DNA of 64,000 bases from positions 32,443-96,442 of the forward strand of contig CAJUFR010000003.1 in NCBI GenBank assembly GCA_910585525.1, read 5' to 3'. Both the position numbers and the translations under genes were made by a program. This DNA is from an uncultured Angelakisella sp. (GTDB taxonomy: Bacteria > Bacillota > Clostridia > Oscillospirales > Ruminococcaceae). Shown piece by piece: positions 45,382-53,514 of the stretch; position 1 is the stretch's first letter, and each line of letters opens with the position of its first letter. The notes below the pieces were generated by a model. That model had not been told where the DNA came from and searched no databases. It saw nothing but the letters and a program-made list of their open reading frames with translations.

Positions 45382-46395
45382 TTAGGAGTTCAGTTCCTTG
45401 GCGGTGTCGTAGGTGTTCTGGATGGTCTCCTTCAGGGTGGCGGCATCCCACAGGTAGTCGTTGGTCATGCCGTTGGCGGACAGCCACTCGTGCCACTCGG
45501 TGTTCTCGGTGGCCACCTTGTGGACAGCGGCGGCGAAGGCGTCCACGGCCTCCTGGGGGGTGCCCTGGAGGGCGGTAAAGACGCGGTAGTAGCCCAGGGT
45601 GGACTCATAGCCCAGTTCCTTGGTGCAGGGGACGTCGGGGTACAGGGGGTTGCGCTGGTCGGCCATGACGATGATGGGGATCAGGTCGCCGGATTCCACA
45701 TAGGCGCCGGTGTCGGACCAGGTGTTGACGGTCATGTCGATGTCGCCGGCGATGACCGAGATGGTGTCCTCACCGGATTCGGAGGTGACCCACTTGAACT
45801 TGATGCCGGCGGCCTGCTCAAACTCGGTGACGATGGCGCCGGAGATGCCGTTGGGGGTGTCGACGGCCACGCTGATCTTCTCGGGGTTGGCCTTGGCGTA
45901 GTCGATCATCTCCTGGGCGGTCTTGAAGGGGACCTTGGGGTTGGCGAACAGCATGCCCTCGGCCATGACCAGGCCGGAGACGGGGATCAGTTCGCTCATC
46001 AGGTCAAAGTCGAAGTTGCCCTGGGCGGCGGCGATGATGGCGGAGGGGGCGGTGAACTGGTAGGCGTAGCCGTCATTGGTGGAGTTGTGGCTCCAGGTGA
46101 AGCCGGTGACGCCGGAACCGCCGGAACGGTTGGTGATGGTGATGGAGGTGCCCAGTTCCTTCTCCAGGTAGGTGGAGAACTTGCGCAGGGTGGTGTCCAG
46201 GCCGCCGCCCTCGCCAGCGGGGATCATGATTTCGATGCGGTTTTTGAACTGCCAGGCGGCGGGGGTGTCGCCGCCGCCGTTGCCGCCGTTGTTGGCGGGC
46301 TGGCTGCTGCCGCCATTGTTGCCGCCGCAGGCGGTCATGGCCAGCACCATAAACAGCGCCATGGCCAGGGAAAGGGTCCTCAGAACTCGTTTCAT
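45382..46395 (-). CDS. tctC: tripartite tricarboxylate transporter substrate-binding lipoprotein TctC
   Basis: A 337-residue Bug-type binding protein. The signal ends in a lipobox (VLAMTACGG) and a Gly/Asn/Ser-rich linker. The mature part has IEIMIPAGEGGGLDTTLRKF, where the P-x-x-x-G-G-x-D string binds the carboxylate, and ITNRSGGSGVTGF. ATG at 46395 gives a typical signal peptide; the longer frame upstream is not needed. First of the tctCBA set. Confidence 0.92.
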   Translation of the reverse strand: MKRVLRTLSLAMALFMVLAMTACGGNNGGSSQPANNGGNGGGDTPAAWQFKNRIEIMIPAGEGGGLDTTLRKFSTYLEKELGTSITITNRSGGSGVTGFTWSHNSTNDGYAYQFTAPSAIIAAAQGNFDFDLMSELIPVSGLVMAEGMLFANPKVPFKTAQEMIDYAKANPEKISVAVDTPNGISGAIVTEFEQAAGIKFKWVTSESGEDTISVIAGDIDMTVNTWSDTGAYVESGDLIPIIVMADQRNPLYPDVPCTKELGYESTLGYYRVFTALQGTPQEAVDAFAAAVHKVATENTEWHEWLSANGMTNDYLWDAATLKETIQNTYDTAKELNS

Positions 46396-46479
46396 TTGGA
46401 ATACCTCACTCTCTTTATTTCGACTTGGCGCTCCCGGAAAAGGGGAGTTGCCAACTCTCACCAAAACAGGTGGTCCCCG

Positions 46480-46782
46480 TCACAGTTCCAGCTGGATCAG
46501 GGGGCGGTGCTGCTGGGCGCCGTACAGGTCGGTGTCCAGGAAGTCCCCGGAGGGGTGCCTGCGGGGGCAGGAGAACTTGATGGCCCCCGCCAGGGGGATG
46601 AGATACCGTTTCATCTCCTCCACCGGGACGCCGTAGAGGTCTGCCACATTCTCCCGGCTCAGGGCCGGGGAGGCGGCGGCCTCCTCATAACTCTGCCGGT
46701 CGGGGAAGATGATATCCAGAGTCATCATAAACGGCCCGGCGTTTTTGGAGCGGATCAGTTTTGCCTTCTGGTACAGCTTCAT
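46480..46782 (-). CDS. DUF4387 protein (AtuA partner)
   Basis: A 100-residue protein with the family pattern: KAKLIRSKNAGPFMMTLDII near the start, GAIKFSCPRRHPSGDF and DTDLYGAQQHRPL at the end. DUF4387 proteins nearly always lie beside or are fused to AtuA-like (DUF1446) proteins. Biochemical function unknown. It starts 15 nt after the AtuA-like stop. Confidence 0.85.
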   Translation of the reverse strand: MKLYQKAKLIRSKNAGPFMMTLDIIFPDRQSYEEAAASPALSRENVADLYGVPVEEMKRYLIPLAGAIKFSCPRRHPSGDFLDTDLYGAQQHRPLIQLEL

Positions 46783-46797
46783 GTCCCGTCCCCTCCC

Positions 46798-48153
46798 TTA
46801 CAGATCGTAGTAGCGGATGCGGCAGGTCTCCAAGGGGTCCTGCACGTCAATGATATGGTTGAGGCAGAAGCTGTAGGTGGCCCCGCCGTTCTGGGTCATC
46901 AACGTGGGCGGGGAGAAGGGGAAGGCCATCTGGCTCTGGGCACCCTCCCAGTCCCGGATGGGGACGTGGAGCATGGTGTGCCAAACGTTGCTGATGATGC
47001 CGTCGGCGTCCTTCTCGCTCTTTGCCACGATGTCCGCCACCACCCCCACCGTCTGGGTGTCCGGGTCGTTGGGGTTGCCGTAGACGACGCACCGCAGCTT
47101 GTACTCCTCCGGGGGGATGCCCATCCCCCGCTGGATCTTGGCCCGGGCGTCCCGGACGCAGTTCTGGAGCCAGCTGTCGAACTGCCGGAGGATGAGGGGG
47201 TCGCTGACCCCGCCCACCGCCACCCGGCGGTAGCCGTCGAACCGCACCCCCTCCAGCTTCAGGGTGTAGGGGGCCCGCTCCATCCGGCTGCCGGTGATCT
47301 TCACCCGGCGGCCGGTCTCCTGCTGGTAGGCGGTCTCCTCCAGGTGGAGGACCCGCCCCGGCTCCACCAGGAGGAAGGGGTCGGCGTTCTCGTAAAGGGT
47401 GTGGGCGGCGGCGGAGACAGGGGAGACCGCCATATCCGGGTCGCCGGGCTCCAGGGAGGTGCTGTCCTCCCGGACCCAGGCCAGCATGCTGCCGTGGCGC
47501 TTCTCAAAGACGGTGGCCAGGGTGCCGCACTCCAGCACCTTGCCGGCGTGCCAGGCAAAGGCGTTGTCCAGCCCGTGCCGGATGGGCACCGCCGCGTAGA
47601 TGGAGGTGTCGGTGCAGCGGCCGCAGATGATCACCTGGGCGCCCTCCTCCAGGGCCCGGACAAAGGGCTCCGCCCCCGCCACCGATACGCAGCGGGAAAG
47701 GCTCTCCAGGTCCTTCTCCTCAAAGGCCGGGGCCCCCTCCAGGGGGTGCAGCTTCCCGGCCTTCATGTATGTAGCCAGCTGTTCCCGGGTCAGTTCGGTC
47801 TTGACCTCGGCCAGCTTAAAGTGCAGCTGCTGTTCCCGGGCGATCTCCCGGACGATGTCCACCATCCAGTCCACCGCCGGGTCGGCCCCGGAGGTGCCGG
47901 CGGAACCCACCAGCACCGGAATGCCGCGCTTTACCCCCTCGGTGATCATCAACTCCAGGTCCCGCTTGGCGGCCTTCCGGTTCATCCGGGGCTGCCCCGA
48001 CCCGGGGTAGTAGGGGCCGGAATCGGAGGTGCCGGAATCGCAGCCGATGACATCGGGCTGCTGCTCCAGCGCCCGTCGGAAGCCCTCCTCGTCAAAGGAG
48101 GAACCCAGCATCCCGGCGGCCGCCAGAACGCAGACCTGCGTTTTTTTCTCCAT
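46798..48153 (-). CDS. AtuA-like (DUF1446) acyclic terpene utilisation family protein
   Basis: A 451-residue protein. The N-terminal VLAAAGMLGSSFDEEGFRRA and the acidic/Gly-rich VIGCDSGTSDSGPYYPGSG match the start of AtuA proteins; CGRCTDTSIYAAVPIRHGLD is also typical. AtuA is genetically linked to citronellol/geraniol breakdown, but many homologues lie in carboxylic acid operons and their reaction is unknown. ATG at 48153 follows a weak ribosome binding site. First gene of the operon with DUF4387, tctCBA and citDEF. Confidence 0.82.
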   Translation of the reverse strand: MEKKTQVCVLAAAGMLGSSFDEEGFRRALEQQPDVIGCDSGTSDSGPYYPGSGQPRMNRKAAKRDLELMITEGVKRGIPVLVGSAGTSGADPAVDWMVDIVREIAREQQLHFKLAEVKTELTREQLATYMKAGKLHPLEGAPAFEEKDLESLSRCVSVAGAEPFVRALEEGAQVIICGRCTDTSIYAAVPIRHGLDNAFAWHAGKVLECGTLATVFEKRHGSMLAWVREDSTSLEPGDPDMAVSPVSAAAHTLYENADPFLLVEPGRVLHLEETAYQQETGRRVKITGSRMERAPYTLKLEGVRFDGYRRVAVGGVSDPLILRQFDSWLQNCVRDARAKIQRGMGIPPEEYKLRCVVYGNPNDPDTQTVGVVADIVAKSEKDADGIISNVWHTMLHVPIRDWEGAQSQMAFPFSPPTLMTQNGGATYSFCLNHIIDVQDPLETCRIRYYDL

Positions 48154-48345
48154 CCTGCCCGCTCCCTTCCATATTACAGGGGGTGTCCCGCAAAAGACAT
48201 TTTTTGCCGCAGAAACACCGCCGCCGGCCATGGCCCGCCGAGATAGCGGAACGCCATGCCGTTTCATTATCCAGAATGTATGATTCTAGTACTCCGGGAA
48301 ACAAAAAATTGTAAACATTTTTTAAGGTCTACCCTTATTTTAGCC

Positions 48346-48374
48346 TTGACCTTCCCTGTTGGGAAGAATATAAT
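48346..48374 (+). promoter_or_regulatory. promoter of the LysR gene with a palindrome in the spacer
   Basis: TTGACC (48346-48351), 17 nt, TATAAT (48369-48374), 63 nt before the GTG start. The spacer contains a perfect palindrome CTTCCC-TGTT-GGGAAG (48351-48366), a likely autoregulatory site. The divergent AtuA operon starts on the other side (48154-48345); its promoter was not clearly recognised. Confidence 0.7.
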
Positions 48375-48437
48375 TACTGTATAAGATATAAACAGATTTT
48401 ATATATTCCCCGGCGAAGAGAAAGGAGGGGTCCTGAC

Positions 48438-49340
48438 GTGGACCAGACCGACTGGAAGCTACTGAAGATATTGCAGCAGGAAAAAAGCATGGTGAAGGCG
48501 GCGGAGCGGCTGTTCATCTCCCAGCCCGCCATCTCCTACCGGCTGACCCGGATGGAGAACGAATTCGGGCAGAGCCTCTTCGTCCGCAGCAACCGGGGGG
48601 TGGAGATGACCAGCGCCGGGCAGCGGCTCTACTCCTTCGCCAACCTGATGATCCAGTACGACGACGAGATCCACCACGCCGTGTGCCACATGGGCTCCGC
48701 CCTCTCCGGTTCCATCCGGCTGGGCACCACCGAGCCGATGTTTGAATACTTCCTGGCCAGCCAGCTGAAGGACTTCAACACCAAGTACCCCAACATCAAG
48801 GTGTTCGTCCACATCGCCCACACCCCGGAGCTGCAGCGGCTGGTGCAGACGGGGGAACTGCTGATGTGCACCATCCGCGGCAAGCGGCCGGAGGGGGGAC
48901 ACACCATCCAGATATTTGAGGAGCCGCTGGTGATCATCTCCCCGGAGCCCATCACCGAGGAGATGATGATGACCCGCCCGCTGCTGCGGAACCTGCCGGG
49001 GACCACCGCCATCCAGCTGATCGACGAATGGGTGAACAGCCACTTCCCCACCCCGCCGCCGGCCTCCCCCATCAGCGTGGCGGGGACCTCCCGGGACGCT
49101 GTGAAGCTGGTGAAGGTGGGGCTGGGGTGGAGCGTCATCCCGGCGTCCCGGTTCCACGAGACGACGGATCATCTTTATTGGAAGCCCATCTATCACAGCG
49201 ACGGGACGCCGTACCGATACCAGACGTATCTTCACTATACCGACGAGGCGGCGCACTTTGATACATACATGGCGTACGCGGGGCATTTGCAGGAGTTTTT
49301 CAGCCATTTGGAGTTGCCGCAGACGGCGGATATGCCGTAG
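48438..49340 (+). CDS. LysR-family regulator of the AtuA-TctCBA-CitDEF operon (inferred)
   Basis: A 300-residue LysR protein. Winged helix: LLKILQQEKSMVKAAERLFI then SQPAISYRLTRME; effector domain from about residue 90 (GSIRLGTTEPMFEYFLA). GTG at 48438 has AAAGGAGGGG upstream. It diverges from the citrate-lyase-type operon with a 284-nt gap, so control of that operon by a tricarboxylate is likely but not shown. Confidence 0.88.
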   Translation: MDQTDWKLLKILQQEKSMVKAAERLFISQPAISYRLTRMENEFGQSLFVRSNRGVEMTSAGQRLYSFANLMIQYDDEIHHAVCHMGSALSGSIRLGTTEPMFEYFLASQLKDFNTKYPNIKVFVHIAHTPELQRLVQTGELLMCTIRGKRPEGGHTIQIFEEPLVIISPEPITEEMMMTRPLLRNLPGTTAIQLIDEWVNSHFPTPPPASPISVAGTSRDAVKLVKVGLGWSVIPASRFHETTDHLYWKPIYHSDGTPYRYQTYLHYTDEAAHFDTYMAYAGHLQEFFSHLELPQTADMP

Positions 49341-49482
49341 AGGGGCTGCGGGGGGGCCTTCGCAGGTTCTTTCCTTATCCTCCCGGCCCCCCTCCCCTTG
49401 ATTCCTCCCCCGCCACCCGCTATAATAGTATCAAGACATCCCACCGTCCGCCCCCCGCCTTTGGGCAGAACGACGGTTTTTA

Positions 49483-49519
49483 AGCCCGGTAGGGGTGCGC
49501 TGAAATATTTTGCCGGGCT
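49483..49519 (+). other. hairpin in the gap before the secreted protein gene
   Basis: AGCCCGG (49483-49489) and CCGGGCT (49513-49519) pair with a 23-nt loop, followed by GTATCGTTTTT. It may be a weak terminator or part of a structured leader. A TATAAT at 49422-49427 lies upstream. The sequence does not fit a riboswitch class that I know. Confidence 0.35.
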
Positions 49520-49579
49520 GTATCGTTTTTATGGATAGGACCCCGCCACCCGCGGGGCCGAGAAAGGAGTGACTGGAAC

Positions 49580-50752
49580 ATGAAAAACAACAGGTCCTTC
49601 CGCCTTGGGCGGCGGATCATGGGGCTGGCGCTGGCGGTCTGTTTCGCCTTTGGAGGGGCGGTCACCGCCTGGGCCGACGCCGTCTCTACCTACACCGTCT
49701 CGGTCAGCAACGGACAGCTTTCCATCTTGAAGGGGGGCTATGTCACCAACACCTTCCGCACCAACAGCAACAACGCCACCGTCGCCACCGGCACCGACGG
49801 CAACCTGATGGTCTGCTTCTATGACGCCAACAACAAGTACGTGGGGGTCACCCTGGGCAGCCAGCAGATCGTCAACTTCTACGGCAGCATCGGCACCCTG
49901 ACCCTGGACAGCTCCCTGGACCGGCCGGTGGTCATCGGCAACACCGCCACCGTGACCAAGCTGGAGGTGGACGCCCCGGTGAAGGTTTCCATCTGGGGCA
50001 AGGTGAACAGCGGCTCGGTGGACGCCTCCGCCACCCTGGTGGCGGCTAAAGGCTCTACCGTCAGCGATGTCTACTTCAATAACTCCGGCGCCCGGTTCTA
50101 CGCCAACGAGGGATCGGTGGTGGACGGCACCACCACCCGCAGCAGCGAGGATTCCACCTACGGCAGCGGCAGCAGCTGGTCCAGCGACTCCAGTTCTTCC
50201 TCCGGCAGCAGCACCAGTTCCTCCAACTCCCGGGTGGAACTGAAAAGTTCCACCATCTACGCCATCTACGGCGACACCCTGGGGGACCTTTGGGATGATC
50301 TGGACGCCAGCGTCCAGGCCTACAACCGGGGCGGCCGCCGGCTCTACGGCACCGTGGAGTGGGAGGACCGGGAAAGCACCAAGGTGAAGGAGACCCGGCG
50401 GTACCGCTTCTGCTTCACCCCCGATGACAGCAGCTACGGCGAGGCCACCGGCACGGTGCGCATCGTGGTGGACGACGATGATGACTACAAGGAAGAGATC
50501 TATCTGGAGGATGAGGACCTGGAGCCCATCGTCACCAGCAGCGATAACCGCCGTCTCTCCACCTACCTGGAGCGGCTCAACAACCGGCTGAAGTTCTACG
50601 ACGAGGACGGCAAGCGGGTCTACGGGGAGGCCAAGTGGACCAACCCCGGCAAGAAGGTCACCGAGACCGATACCTTCAAGTACATCTTCACCCCCTACCG
50701 CTCCAAATACCGCAGCTACAAGGGCGATTTCCAGATCATTGTGGAGGACTGA
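49580..50752 (+). CDS. secreted protein with Ser-rich linker and two similar C-terminal domains
   Basis: A 390-residue protein with a Sec signal peptide (cleavage near AWA-DA, residues 30-32). Residues about 33-190 are beta-rich with Asn/Thr repeats. A Ser/Gly linker (about 193-218) follows. The C-terminal part has two related units, each ending in a FTP string with a final beta strand: RYRFCFTPDDSSYGEATGTV and FKYIFTPYRSKYRSYKGDF. Function not recognised; a surface or matrix role is possible. Last host gene before the foreign island; its stop lies 7 nt from the direct repeat. Confidence 0.6.
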   Translation: MKNNRSFRLGRRIMGLALAVCFAFGGAVTAWADAVSTYTVSVSNGQLSILKGGYVTNTFRTNSNNATVATGTDGNLMVCFYDANNKYVGVTLGSQQIVNFYGSIGTLTLDSSLDRPVVIGNTATVTKLEVDAPVKVSIWGKVNSGSVDASATLVAAKGSTVSDVYFNNSGARFYANEGSVVDGTTTRSSEDSTYGSGSSWSSDSSSSSGSSTSSSNSRVELKSSTIYAIYGDTLGDLWDDLDASVQAYNRGGRRLYGTVEWEDRESTKVKETRRYRFCFTPDDSSYGEATGTVRIVVDDDDDYKEEIYLEDEDLEPIVTSSDNRRLSTYLERLNNRLKFYDEDGKRVYGEAKWTNPGKKVTETDTFKYIFTPYRSKYRSYKGDFQIIVED

Positions 50753-50758
50753 GCCTTC

Positions 50759-50773
50759 CGCTAAAACTATTTT
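50759..50773. repeat. left 15-bp direct repeat (target duplication or att core)
   Basis: CGCTAAAACTATTTT, identical to 57261-57275 and in the same orientation. It lies 7 nt after the stop of the secreted protein gene. Confidence 0.82.
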
Positions 50774-50799
50774 CGCAAATGTCAAGAGTAAATGCGAAA
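50774..50799 (+). repeat. left terminal inverted repeat of the island
   Basis: CGC, 13 variable bases, then AAATGCGAAA (50790-50799). The complement of 57235-57260 has the same arrangement with identical spacing; 17 of 26 positions match, with the last 10 identical. Confidence 0.65.
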
Positions 50800-50814
50800 A
50801 AAATATAAAAAATT

Positions 50815-51876
50815 TTATTTCGGGGCGGTGACAAGGGCGGCAAGGTAGGCTTGAAACAAGATTTCGGAGGTCTGCCAGCCTAAAATTTCCCGCGGGTAGT
50901 TGTTCACCCACGCTTCCGCTTTCGCCACCTCCGCGTCTGATACCTTGCCGAAATCCGTTCCTTTTGGGAAGCGCCGCCGAATCATTTTGTTTTGGCACTC
51001 ATTAGAACCGCGTTCAAAAGATGAATACGGGTGGCAAAAATAAACCTTTGTCCGCTTCTTTCCCTTACGCAAGGCGGACCGTTCCAGCCGCTCCACGTCT
51101 GAAAACTCTTTTCCGTTGTCAAACGTGATCGTCCGAAATAGCTTTGCGAACAGGTCGGCCCCGAATTTCCGTTCTATACGGTCAATGGCCTTAATCACGC
51201 TTTCCGCGGTCCTGTCCTTTATCCGCATGATAATTTCCCGGCGGGTCAATCGCTCTGTCAGCACAAGCAGGGCTTTTGACCCGTCTTTTTTGCTGTAAAC
51301 GGTGTCGCCCTCCCAATGCCCGAACGTGTTTCGGTCGTCTACTTCCGACGGGCGGCGGTCTATGCTGTCCCCTGCCGCGGCGCTCTTCGCTTCCCGCACC
51401 TTTCTATATTTCCGCTTCCGTTTCGGCTTTTCCGGCAAGTCCGCATTCGTCAAGGTCAGGAAAACGCCCTTTTCTATGTAGCTGTATAAGGTGCTTACAC
51501 ATATCGACGTTTTGAACGTCCGGCCCTCCAGCTTTATGTCAGCAAGAGCGGCGGCGGGCGAACGCGGGTTGTCTTTGTCCAGCATTTTGGCTTCGAGATA
51601 CTCCACAAGTTCAAAGTCTTTCCCGATTTTCAGCGCCGGACCCTTTGCCGAAAGGTTTTCCCGGTATCGCTTTTCGGCTTCGTCGGGGTTGTATTTGTCA
51701 ACCTCTTCAAGATCGGTCGTAAGCTGTACCATGCGGGCGCGCTGTATCTCCCGGTATATCGTGCTTACGTGTACGTGTATTTCGTCCGCGATTTCCTGCG
51801 GCTTATGCCCTGTATTCAACAATGCTTCGATTTTATAGCGGTCGCGCTTTTGAAGATGACTGAACTTGTGTCCCAT
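50815..51876 (-). CDS. IS30-family DDE transposase
   Basis: A 353-residue transposase. N-terminal helix-turn-helix (HKFSHLQKRDRYKIEALLN, then HKPQEIADEIHVHVSTIYRE) and a DDE core: HWEGDTV (Asp191), TITFDNGKEF (Asp253) and FERGSNE (Glu293), all intact. ATG at 51876 has GGAGG upstream. It lies about 40 nt inside the left end of the island and no closer IS-type ends were found, so it may move the whole island. Its promoter carries the shared operator at 51984-52001, and a hairpin lies in its leader. Confidence 0.93.
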   Translation of the reverse strand: MGHKFSHLQKRDRYKIEALLNTGHKPQEIADEIHVHVSTIYREIQRARMVQLTTDLEEVDKYNPDEAEKRYRENLSAKGPALKIGKDFELVEYLEAKMLDKDNPRSPAAALADIKLEGRTFKTSICVSTLYSYIEKGVFLTLTNADLPEKPKRKRKYRKVREAKSAAAGDSIDRRPSEVDDRNTFGHWEGDTVYSKKDGSKALLVLTERLTRREIIMRIKDRTAESVIKAIDRIERKFGADLFAKLFRTITFDNGKEFSDVERLERSALRKGKKRTKVYFCHPYSSFERGSNECQNKMIRRRFPKGTDFGKVSDAEVAKAEAWVNNYPREILGWQTSEILFQAYLAALVTAPK

Positions 51877-51899
51877 GTTATAACCTCCGTTAGTAAATA

Positions 51900-51931
51900 A
51901 GCCCGCCCGTTCCGTAAGGTCTGGGCGGGCT
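51900..51931 (-). terminator. hairpin in the leader of the IS30 transposase gene (attenuator candidate)
   Basis: AGCCCGCCC (51900-51908) and GGGCGGGCT (51923-51931) pair over 9 bp. On the minus strand it is followed by TATTTACTAACGG, between the promoter at 51968-51996 and the start codon at 51876. It could end most transcripts before the transposase gene. Confidence 0.55.
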
Positions 51932-51967
51932 TTAACCGTTATTCTCCCGCGGGGTTCCCGCAATGAT

Positions 51968-52001
51968 ATTATAACGGCTTTGCTATACTAACGCAAGTAT
52001 A
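51968..52001 (-). promoter_or_regulatory. IS30 transposase promoter overlapped by the island operator
   Basis: Minus strand: TTGCGT (complement of 51991-51996), 17 nt, TATAAT (complement of 51968-51973). The operator-like TATACTAACGCAAGTATA (51984-52001) covers the -35 box. The same arrangement occurs at 53401-53434 and, with a perfect palindrome, at 53515-53543. Confidence 0.72.
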
Positions 52002-52006
52002 AAGTT

Positions 52007-52252
52007 TTATTCTTCCTGTTCGGTCAGCCATTCCATAGACACGCCCAGCACCTTTGCAAGAACGGCAAGTTCGTAATCGGTGACGAACCGGGTTCCGATT
52101 TCGATTCTTGATACGCTGTCCCGCTCCATTGTCACGCCCGCCACCTGTAATCTTGCGGCAAGGTCGGCTTGCGTAATATTCTTCCGGGCGCGTGCTTCTT
52201 TCACCCGGTTTCCGCATAGATTTTTCCGGCCTTTATAGTCGTATATTTTCAC
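52007..52252 (-). CDS. XRE-family repressor candidate of the island
   Basis: An 81-residue Cro/CI-type regulator: NRVKEARARKNITQADLAAR is helix 1-2, then VTMERDSVSRIEIGTRFVTD with the recognition helix, and LAVLAKVLGVSMEWL at the end. It lies just upstream of the IS30 gene in the same orientation. It is the only clear helix-turn-helix regulator of the island, so it is the best candidate to bind the shared palindrome or the GTGTTAAAG sites upstream of it. Confidence 0.87.
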   Translation of the reverse strand: MKIYDYKGRKNLCGNRVKEARARKNITQADLAARLQVAGVTMERDSVSRIEIGTRFVTDYELAVLAKVLGVSMEWLTEQEE

Positions 52253-52269
52253 GTTGATTCCTCCGCCCT

Positions 52270-52330
52270 GTGTTAAAGTTCAGCTTCATTCTTGACTTTA
52301 ACACGCCAACCGTTCATAATTGTGTTAAAG
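52270..52330. promoter_or_regulatory. promoter of the lipoprotein gene with three GTGTTAAAG operator half-sites
   Basis: Plus strand: TTGACT (52292-52297), 17 nt, CATAAT (52315-52320). GTGTTAAAG occurs at 52270-52278 and 52322-52330 and its complement CTTTAACAC at 52296-52304 overlaps the -35 box. The sites lie between the divergent XRE and lipoprotein genes. Confidence 0.6.
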
Positions 52331-52416
52331 GTCAGAACGCCAGCGTTTTCAGGCGGTCCGGCCCTCAAAAAAACACAAGCCCCCGGCGGGCCGGGCGGCG
52401 GAATGGAGGATTCCAC

Positions 52417-53115
52417 ATGAAAAAAATTGTTGCTCTTGCGCTTGCGGCGGTCCTGTCCCTCTCCCTTGCGGGTTGCGGTGACGTGCTGGTTGACCTCGAC
52501 ACGCCAAAATCGGAGGAATTGACGGCGCAATATGACTTTTACCCGGATTCTATGAACGCGATTCGGGCTGAAATGCAGATCACCCCCGAACAGGCCGATG
52601 AAGTTTTCATTGCGCTTGTGTCCTGCGGCCTTGATGGGAAGATCAATACCGTTTCCGAAAGTGACGGGGCCTATAAAGTCCGCTGGGGTACAAACTCCCT
52701 TGAAGTCACCATGAACGACGACGGCACGGTTGCGGAAATCGGCGACGGGAAAGACGTTCTTTACCCGGAATACAAGCAATATAACTTTCTGCTTGATTGC
52801 GACGTGAAAACGGAGGACGTGAAAAGCGGGTCCGGTGACGTGATCGGTCAGCGCGCATATATCAGCGTTCTAAAGTCCCAACTTTCGGACCTCACCGCGG
52901 AGAACTTCGCGGAATTTGCCGAAAGCGTCGTGAAAGATAGCGGGTACAACTATTTTACTATCAAATGTGACGACGGGACCGGGATTGTTTTTGACGGCTC
53001 CGACGTGACGGTTCCCGTTTATGGGACCCTCGACGGCGACGGGCGCGTTGCTAATACCGCCGGATTCATCAAGCAGGGCGCGGACGGTGCTTACACATAC
53101 GAACAGGCCGAATAA
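52417..53115 (+). CDS. island lipoprotein of unknown function
   Basis: A 232-residue protein with a clear lipoprotein signal (LAAVLSLSLAGCGDV, lipobox Cys about residue 21). The mature part is acidic and soluble, with mixed alpha/beta patterns (ITPEQADEVFIALVSCGLDG and YNYFTIKCDDGTGIVFDGSD). No family recognised with confidence. GGAGG precedes the ATG at 52417. It ends at a terminator and may be a cargo or exclusion-type surface protein. Confidence 0.65.
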   Translation: MKKIVALALAAVLSLSLAGCGDVLVDLDTPKSEELTAQYDFYPDSMNAIRAEMQITPEQADEVFIALVSCGLDGKINTVSESDGAYKVRWGTNSLEVTMNDDGTVAEIGDGKDVLYPEYKQYNFLLDCDVKTEDVKSGSGDVIGQRAYISVLKSQLSDLTAENFAEFAESVVKDSGYNYFTIKCDDGTGIVFDGSDVTVPVYGTLDGDGRVANTAGFIKQGADGAYTYEQAE

Positions 53116-53131
53116 TTCCCACAAATAGCAA

Positions 53132-53160
53132 AACGGCGGGCATTGCGCCCGCCGTTCTTT
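53132..53160. terminator. terminator between lipoprotein and RHH-like gene
   Basis: AACGGCGGGC and GCCCGCCGTT (arms 53132-53141 and 53147-53156) pair over 10 bp, followed by CTTTT. Converging genes on both sides can use it. Confidence 0.85.
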
Positions 53161-53375
53161 TATGCCCTGCTTTCCGGCGCGGCCCCTGCCGCCCGGTCAA
53201 GCGTCGTTTCTATCCACTCATTCAATGACATTCCCGCCGCTTTCGCCGCGGCAACATAGGTTTCTTTCTTGCCTTTGTGTACCATAGGATAAAGCCGATC
53301 ATAGCTTTTTTCATTGTACTTTCGTTTCGCGTCCGTTGCGGCCTGTCCGCGGGGCGTTTCAAACTTTCCAGCCAT
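53160..53375 (-). CDS. small ribbon-helix-helix-like protein (Arc-type)
   Basis: A 71-residue protein with a basic start (MAGKFETPRGQAATDAKRKY) and a C-terminal YPMVHKGKKETYVAAAKAAG then MSLNEWIETTLDRA, the strand-helix-helix pattern of Arc/RHH DNA-binding proteins found in mobile elements. Start at 53375 follows GGGGGAGCAGGA. Its promoter carries the shared operator. Could be a second regulator or antitoxin; no toxin partner seen. Confidence 0.65.
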   Translation of the reverse strand: MAGKFETPRGQAATDAKRKYNEKSYDRLYPMVHKGKKETYVAAAKAAGMSLNEWIETTLDRAAGAAPESRA

Positions 53376-53400
53376 CTTCCTGCTCCCCCTTTCTGCGTCC

Positions 53401-53434
53401 ATTATAGCACGCCGCAAATACTAACGCAAGTATA
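53401..53434 (-). promoter_or_regulatory. RHH-like gene promoter overlapped by the island operator
   Basis: Minus strand: TTGCGT (complement of 53424-53429), 17 nt, TATAAT (complement of 53401-53406). AATACTAACGCAAGTATA (53417-53434) covers the -35 box, exactly as upstream of the IS30 gene. Confidence 0.72.
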
Positions 53435-53514
53435 AAATTTTATCGCCGTATGGCGCGCCGTGCCGCCAAACCTCCCGGCGGCGCAAATTTTTTTATTTAT
53501 TTTCGTTTTCCCCC

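Noticed and set aside
49441..49579. Structured leader of the secreted protein gene as a riboswitch
   Set aside because: It has a hairpin and a GGTAGGGG string, but conserved cores of c-di-GMP, cobalamin or other common classes could not be matched.
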